Source: Syntrophaceae bacterium UBA6255
Lineage (GTDB): Bacteria > Desulfobacterota > Syntrophia > Syntrophales > Smithellaceae
Length of the DNA: 9,345 nucleotides
NCBI GenBank assembly: GCA_002441205.1
Contig: DJVN01000098.1
Span: 20,770-30,114 of the forward strand
Direction: 5' to 3'
Position numbers and translations under genes: made by a program. A model generated the notes under the pieces. The model made no database searches. It was not told the origin of the DNA and saw only the letters and a list, made by a program, of their open reading frames with translations. The first letter of the stretch is position 1. Each line of letters opens with the position of its first letter. Positions 6,528 through 9,345 of the stretch are shown here, piece by piece.

Positions 6528-8321
6528 TTATTCCATAAATTGTTGTATATAGATTTTGAACTGTTTTTTTATCGCAGGATTTTTTTCCGAATCATAAAGC
6601 CGCTCCATGATGCCCCGCACCCCATTTTTCGATTGCACAAGAGACTCGCCTTGTTCCTTATATAAGGCAACGGCGGTCTGAGAAATCGCGGAACACAAAG
6701 CATCCAGACACCTTTGCCAGAGCTTAAATCCGATCCCGTTTTTTGTTGGATGCAAGAAGGATCTGACAAAAATTATGAAAGAATTTATTGTTGCCGTAAT
6801 TGGTGATCCAACTTTTTTGGATATTTCATACACCATGGAAGCAATCATCAGAGGGCTATGGTGCAGGGAATCGGGCGGTATTTTGTTGGTTTCGGCAAGA
6901 TCCGCGATGGATAAGGAAAGAAAATAATCCATCGTTCCTTTCTTCCCGTAGATGAACTGATTATTTTCCTGACTTTCGTTAAAAAAAACAGATCCTGGAA
7001 GATCCACTAACGTACTGGGCTGGGCTCCGATCTCATTAATTTTACAGAATTTAACGATGTCAATGCCCGTATTATCCGTTGCCGAATTATAATAATCATA
7101 TGGCAGTCCCACGATGAAAGAACCGTGAACAGAGATGCCGTGAGCATGAATTTTTTTGATTTTCGAAGCATAATAATCTTTTACGGATAACCCGCTTTTT
7201 TCAATGTCTTTGACAATGTGTTTATTAATATGCTTTAAGTTGCGTATATCAAGAGACTCGAGACCGATAAAGAAATGAGTGCCTCCGGATGCCCTGATCA
7301 ATTTCATCAGTTCATTATCATCCGCGACTTCGATGGATATCTGTACCGCATAATTGATGCACAGGTCACTTTCTATGATTTTTTTTAGAAAAGGAACCAA
7401 CTCTTTTCTGTTGGAAAACAGATTATCCGGCGTGAAAAAATAGTATCGGTTTTTAAAATCAATTTTTCCCGTTTGATATGATCTCAGCTCTTCCACGAAA
7501 TCGTTTGCATCGCGAAATTGGACTGATTTGTATTTGTTCGGCAGGGTGGAAATCGAACAAAACTTACAGGAAAAAAGACATCCCGTGAAAGGCGCGACAG
7601 GGTTAATCCGGAAATCTTTCAGGGGTGTATATTTTATGATGGGCAATCTGTTTAATAAATTTATTTTCAGCGGTTCCAGGGGTTCAAGGTTTGGGAAATT
7701 TCCCCAGACGCCGTTTTCAATAAGTGTGTATCCGGAGTATTCGCTTTGGAGAGCATCATTGATCAAGTCGTTTAAAATAGTGGAAATAACATTTGAGTCT
7801 CCTGCTCCTTTCACAATGGAAATCAATTTTGGATGAGGCGCGCATTTTCTTATAAATGTGTCCACATCTTCAGACATCGTGGATACATGTATCCCGCCGA
7901 TAATCACCGGTATTTTAGCATGGTTTAAAACAATGGCGGCAGCGGCAGCAGCGGGAAAGTTTGAGCTTATTGCAGAAATAAAAACGGCGCGCGGCAGGCA
8001 TTTTTTTTCTTTTATGACTTGTGAGAAGTATTTGCGTTTACCGTCCACCATGACGATGATATGGTCTTTGGCTAACCGGGCTAATTGATTCTGAATATAT
8101 ATGCCTGCGTACATTTCAATAGCCAGGGCGTCAATCATGGTCGCACGCTGCTTTTCAGGCTGAAAATCAATAAACTGGAGAAAATTTTCAGAAGTCATTT
8201 CGTGAGCATCATTGCCGGTAAGATAAGAAATAACGTTGATAGGACTGATGGAATCAGTCGTCATCAGATCCATGAGTTGATAGGTGAGAGGATTGTATAC
8301 GATGAAATAATTAACGGGCAT
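6528..8321 (-). CDS. Radical SAM protein with B12-binding-like N-terminal domain
   Basis: The 597-residue protein contains the radical SAM cluster motif C-x3-C-x2-C at Cys248, Cys252 and Cys255 (GCLFSCKFCSI), which binds the SAM-ligating 4Fe-4S cluster. Further core elements are the strand YYFFTPDNLF (293-302), FFIGLESLD (350-358) and SFIVGLPYDY (401-410). Upstream, residues about 88-190 resemble a Rossmann-like B12-binding domain: a strand VFISAISSNFP, an Ala-rich helix, then PVIIGGIHVS (138-147). The DxHxxG histidine motif of base-off cobalamin binding is not visible, which is common in this class. The C-terminal 150 residues are helical and not recognised. No substrate can be assigned; members of this class modify lipids, cofactors, natural products or RNA. 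The ATG is the only sensible start, because the frame closes just upstream. GGAGGG lies very close (2 bases) and AAGGA lies 10 bases away. Confidence 0.9.
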   Translation of the reverse strand: MPVNYFIVYNPLTYQLMDLMTTDSISPINVISYLTGNDAHEMTSENFLQFIDFQPEKQRATMIDALAIEMYAGIYIQNQLARLAKDHIIVMVDGKRKYFSQVIKEKKCLPRAVFISAISSNFPAAAAAAIVLNHAKIPVIIGGIHVSTMSEDVDTFIRKCAPHPKLISIVKGAGDSNVISTILNDLINDALQSEYSGYTLIENGVWGNFPNLEPLEPLKINLLNRLPIIKYTPLKDFRINPVAPFTGCLFSCKFCSISTLPNKYKSVQFRDANDFVEELRSYQTGKIDFKNRYYFFTPDNLFSNRKELVPFLKKIIESDLCINYAVQISIEVADDNELMKLIRASGGTHFFIGLESLDIRNLKHINKHIVKDIEKSGLSVKDYYASKIKKIHAHGISVHGSFIVGLPYDYYNSATDNTGIDIVKFCKINEIGAQPSTLVDLPGSVFFNESQENNQFIYGKKGTMDYFLSLSIADLAETNKIPPDSLHHSPLMIASMVYEISKKVGSPITATINSFIIFVRSFLHPTKNGIGFKLWQRCLDALCSAISQTAVALYKEQGESLVQSKNGVRGIMERLYDSEKNPAIKKQFKIYIQQFME

Positions 8322-8323
8322 TT

Positions 8324-8336
8324 CCCTCCGATCCTT
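8324..8336 (-). promoter_or_regulatory. Double Shine-Dalgarno region of the radical SAM gene
   Basis: Two purine-rich options precede the ATG at 8321. AAGGA (8336-8332) lies at a 10-base spacing, and GGAGGG (8329-8324) at only 2 bases. The stronger one is closer than the usual 5-9 bases, so initiation may use the weaker one or be inefficient. The in-frame TGA just upstream rules out a longer protein. Confidence 0.55.
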
Positions 8337-8413
8337 TCAAAAAGGCATAAAAAACGAATAAATTTTTACCAGACACTGATTTTTCACGTAATGAGCAAAC
8401 ACTTAACTTTTCA

Positions 8414-8443
8414 GTCTTCCGTTTCAGGAATATTGCGGAAGAC
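8414..8443. repeat. Inverted repeat GTCTTCCG / CGGAAGAC, 14-base spacer
   Basis: Arms 8414-8421 and 8436-8443 are perfect reverse complements, and the arm centres are 22 bases apart (about two DNA turns). Past an A-A mismatch, a few more bases can pair (C8412-G8445, T8410-A8447). On the + strand five T follow at 8448-8452, giving a terminator-like look, although the 14-base loop is long for one. It lies about 92 bases upstream of the radical SAM start codon, so an operator or 5' leader hairpin is equally possible. Confidence 0.6.
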
Positions 8444-8606
8444 AGGATTTTTGCGAAATTTAAATAAATAAAAAATATTCTATGTTGTTACGCATAGCAC
8501 ACAGTCGTTTAATCCAACAAGCTCAAATTTAAAAAGATTATGCTTCTTGCACGATAACGTCCGCACGGCTATTTAAAGCAGAAAGAAATAATCAGAACAA
8601 CAAATA

Positions 8607-8634
8607 TTGACGTGAATAATGTTTTAAGTATAGA
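8607..8634 (+). promoter_or_regulatory. Possible + strand sigma-70 promoter
   Basis: TTGACG (8607-8612, five of six matches) is followed after 16 bases by TATAGA (8629-8634, four of six). No + strand gene follows. A transcript from here would run antisense to the Cys-rich protein gene. In such AT-rich DNA this can easily be a chance match. Confidence 0.22.
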
Positions 8635-8648
8635 TCTTTTTAAAAAGA
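8635..8648. repeat. Perfect 14-base palindrome TCTTTTTAAAAAGA
   Basis: The sequence equals its own reverse complement over 14 bases with no spacer. It directly abuts the possible + strand -10 element. Because it is almost wholly A/T it may be a binding site, a bend or a chance low-complexity match. Confidence 0.45.
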
Positions 8649-8785
8649 CAATAAAATGGTTCGGTCCAAGACTTTTATGAATAAGTTCTGACGAGGTTTA
8701 CCTTTCAATATTCATTATCGTTGTGTCGGTAAGACCGTAACCCATTGCAAGCTTCAAATTGAATATCCGAATGATTAATTCACAT

Positions 8786-9220
8786 TTACTGGTTTTCAGA
8801 TTTAGACCAGCAATCACTCCATGATGAAGGAGCAGTCCCTTTGGAATTACATGTTTCAGTGCAGTTTTGCTGCTCTGCGATACAAAGTCTGTCGTTGGCA
8901 GTGTAATTGTAACAGACACGCTTTTTTTCAGAGCAACAATTGATGCAGTTTTCTATGCGTTTCTCAAGTTCTTTATTATCTTCCTCCTTATTTTCAACCT
9001 GCTTGTCTTCTCCTCCTGCTACATTTTTATTTTCGCTCTCAGATTCTTTTGCAGATTGGTCTTGATAAGAGTCTTTCAGCACGCAATGCTTCATTCCGTC
9101 TTGCGGGATGGACGTTACAACGGTATTGCCATGACCATCAACACAGATATAAATTTCTCCTGAAAGGGCGACCGTTGTAACCGTAAAAACAATGCACAGA
9201 GCAATACCTAGTCGGCTCAT
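8786..9220 (-). CDS. Exported cysteine-rich protein with DUF4124-like N-terminal motif
   Basis: The preferred start is the ATG at 9220 (144 residues), because GAGGA lies five bases before it. An in-frame ATG at 9244 would add eight residues (MRLTLRTS) and has AAAGG nine bases upstream, so it remains possible. A signal peptide is visible (hydrophobic to about residue 19, cleavage plausible after ALS at 18-20). The mature start EIYICVDGHGNTVVTSIPQ resembles DUF4124, whose usual form is Y-x-W-V-D-x-x-G; here the tryptophan is a cysteine (Cys26). A charged E/K/D/N-rich linker follows (about 52-90). The C-terminal module has eight cysteines, C-x2-CC-x6-C-x9-C-x6-C-x3-C-x12-C, from Cys92 to Cys137. 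With Cys26 and Cys46 this makes ten in the mature chain, enough for five disulfides in the periplasm. Function is unknown. The gene is monocistronic as far as the window shows. Confidence 0.8.
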   Translation of the reverse strand: MSRLGIALCIVFTVTTVALSGEIYICVDGHGNTVVTSIPQDGMKHCVLKDSYQDQSAKESESENKNVAGGEDKQVENKEEDNKELEKRIENCINCCSEKKRVCYNYTANDRLCIAEQQNCTETCNSKGTAPSSWSDCWSKSENQ

Positions 9221-9225
9221 ACTGG

Positions 9226-9230
9226 TCCTC
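9226..9230 (-). promoter_or_regulatory. Ribosome-binding site supporting the shorter start of the Cys-rich protein
   Basis: The minus strand reads GAGGA here, five bases before the ATG at 9220. It is better placed than the AAAGG upstream of the alternative ATG at 9244, so the shorter protein is preferred. Both starts yield a usable signal peptide. Confidence 0.55.
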
Positions 9231-9266
9231 AATGTTAATCTCATATATCCAACCTTTAATGCATTT

Positions 9267-9296
9267 AAAGTTTGATCAGTTCAAAATACAAACTTT
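9267..9296. repeat. Inverted repeat AAAGTTTG / CAAACTTT, 14-base spacer, upstream of the Cys-rich protein gene
   Basis: Arms 9267-9274 and 9289-9296 are perfect reverse complements with a 14-base spacer. A smaller nested symmetry TTTGA-N5-TCAAA occupies 9271-9285. It sits 47 bases upstream of the ATG at 9220 (23 from the ATG at 9244), where a promoter or operator would be expected. No clear -35/-10 pair was identified. A regulator-binding site is an inference from position and symmetry. Confidence 0.5.
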
Positions 9297-9345
9297 GAAA
9301 ATTACACAATCTGCTTATATCACTATTCATGCGTGGAATCTATAT

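Larger units (their letters stand above)
8322..8785. other. 464-base AT-rich intergenic region with inverted repeats
   Basis: No convincing gene is seen on either strand between the radical SAM start and the end of the Cys-rich protein gene. The stretch is visibly more AT-rich than the flanking genes. It holds an 8-14-8 inverted repeat (8414-8443), a small hairpin CTATG/CATAG (8480-8497), a 14-base perfect palindrome (8635-8648), and a 10-base direct repeat TTTAAAAAGA at 8528-8537 and 8639-8648. It must contain the promoter of the radical SAM gene if that gene is not read from further upstream, but no good minus-strand -35/-10 pair could be picked by eye. Confidence 0.7.

Noticed and set aside
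8698..8919. A 73-residue minus-strand open frame overlapping the end of the Cys-rich gene
   Set aside because: It overlaps the C-terminal coding part of the better supported gene in another frame, and shows no recognisable motif. The 88 bases beyond that gene alone do not make a convincing protein.
8867..9163. A 98-residue very hydrophobic + strand open frame
   Set aside because: It is antisense to the Cys-rich protein gene. Its Phe/Leu-rich character is what the complement of Glu/Lys-rich codons produces, and there is no ribosome-binding site support.

Overview
The window looks like chromosomal DNA of a Gram-negative bacterium. UvrC, MntP and FeoB are ordinary housekeeping or metal-homeostasis proteins. 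The window also encodes a lipoprotein with a lipobox, an exported DUF4124-like protein and a radical SAM protein with a B12-binding-like domain. Together these suggest a proteobacterium in the broad sense, possibly an anaerobic delta-proteobacterial / Desulfobacterota lineage. That placement is inference only, as no marker here fixes the taxon. No tRNA, rRNA, CRISPR array, insertion sequence or phage gene was seen.

Layout. The left edge (2-1294, + strand) is the C-terminal membrane half of the ferrous iron transporter FeoB, cut by the window boundary. It converges, 25 bases apart, with a long minus-strand run. Read in the direction of transcription, from right to left, that run is: a cysteine-rich exported DUF4124-like protein (9220-8786); a 464-base AT-rich gap with inverted repeats; a radical SAM protein with a degenerate B12-binding-like domain (8321-6528); a membrane-anchored SGNH/GDSL-family hydrolase (6469-5420); a small four-helix membrane protein (5388-4993); uvrC (4914-3070); the manganese exporter mntP (3054-2497); and a lipoprotein with a DUF4185/DUF5005-like beta-propeller signature (2492-1320).

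How the genes group. uvrC, mntP and the lipoprotein gene are separated by 15 and 4 bases, so they are very probably co-transcribed. The lipoprotein's ribosome-binding site overlaps the end of mntP. The SGNH hydrolase and four-helix genes are 31 bases apart and form a second likely pair. The radical SAM gene lies 58 bases upstream of that pair and may or may not share its transcript. Envelope location recurs (lipoprotein, anchored hydrolase, small membrane protein, exported Cys-rich protein), but no single pathway is proven.

Points that most deserve a second look are the Cys-rich DUF4124 variant, the four-helix protein with a faint styrene-oxide-isomerase/HabB-like residue pattern, the radical SAM gene of unknown substrate, and two inverted repeats with the same 8-14-8 geometry, one upstream of each of the two right-hand genes.
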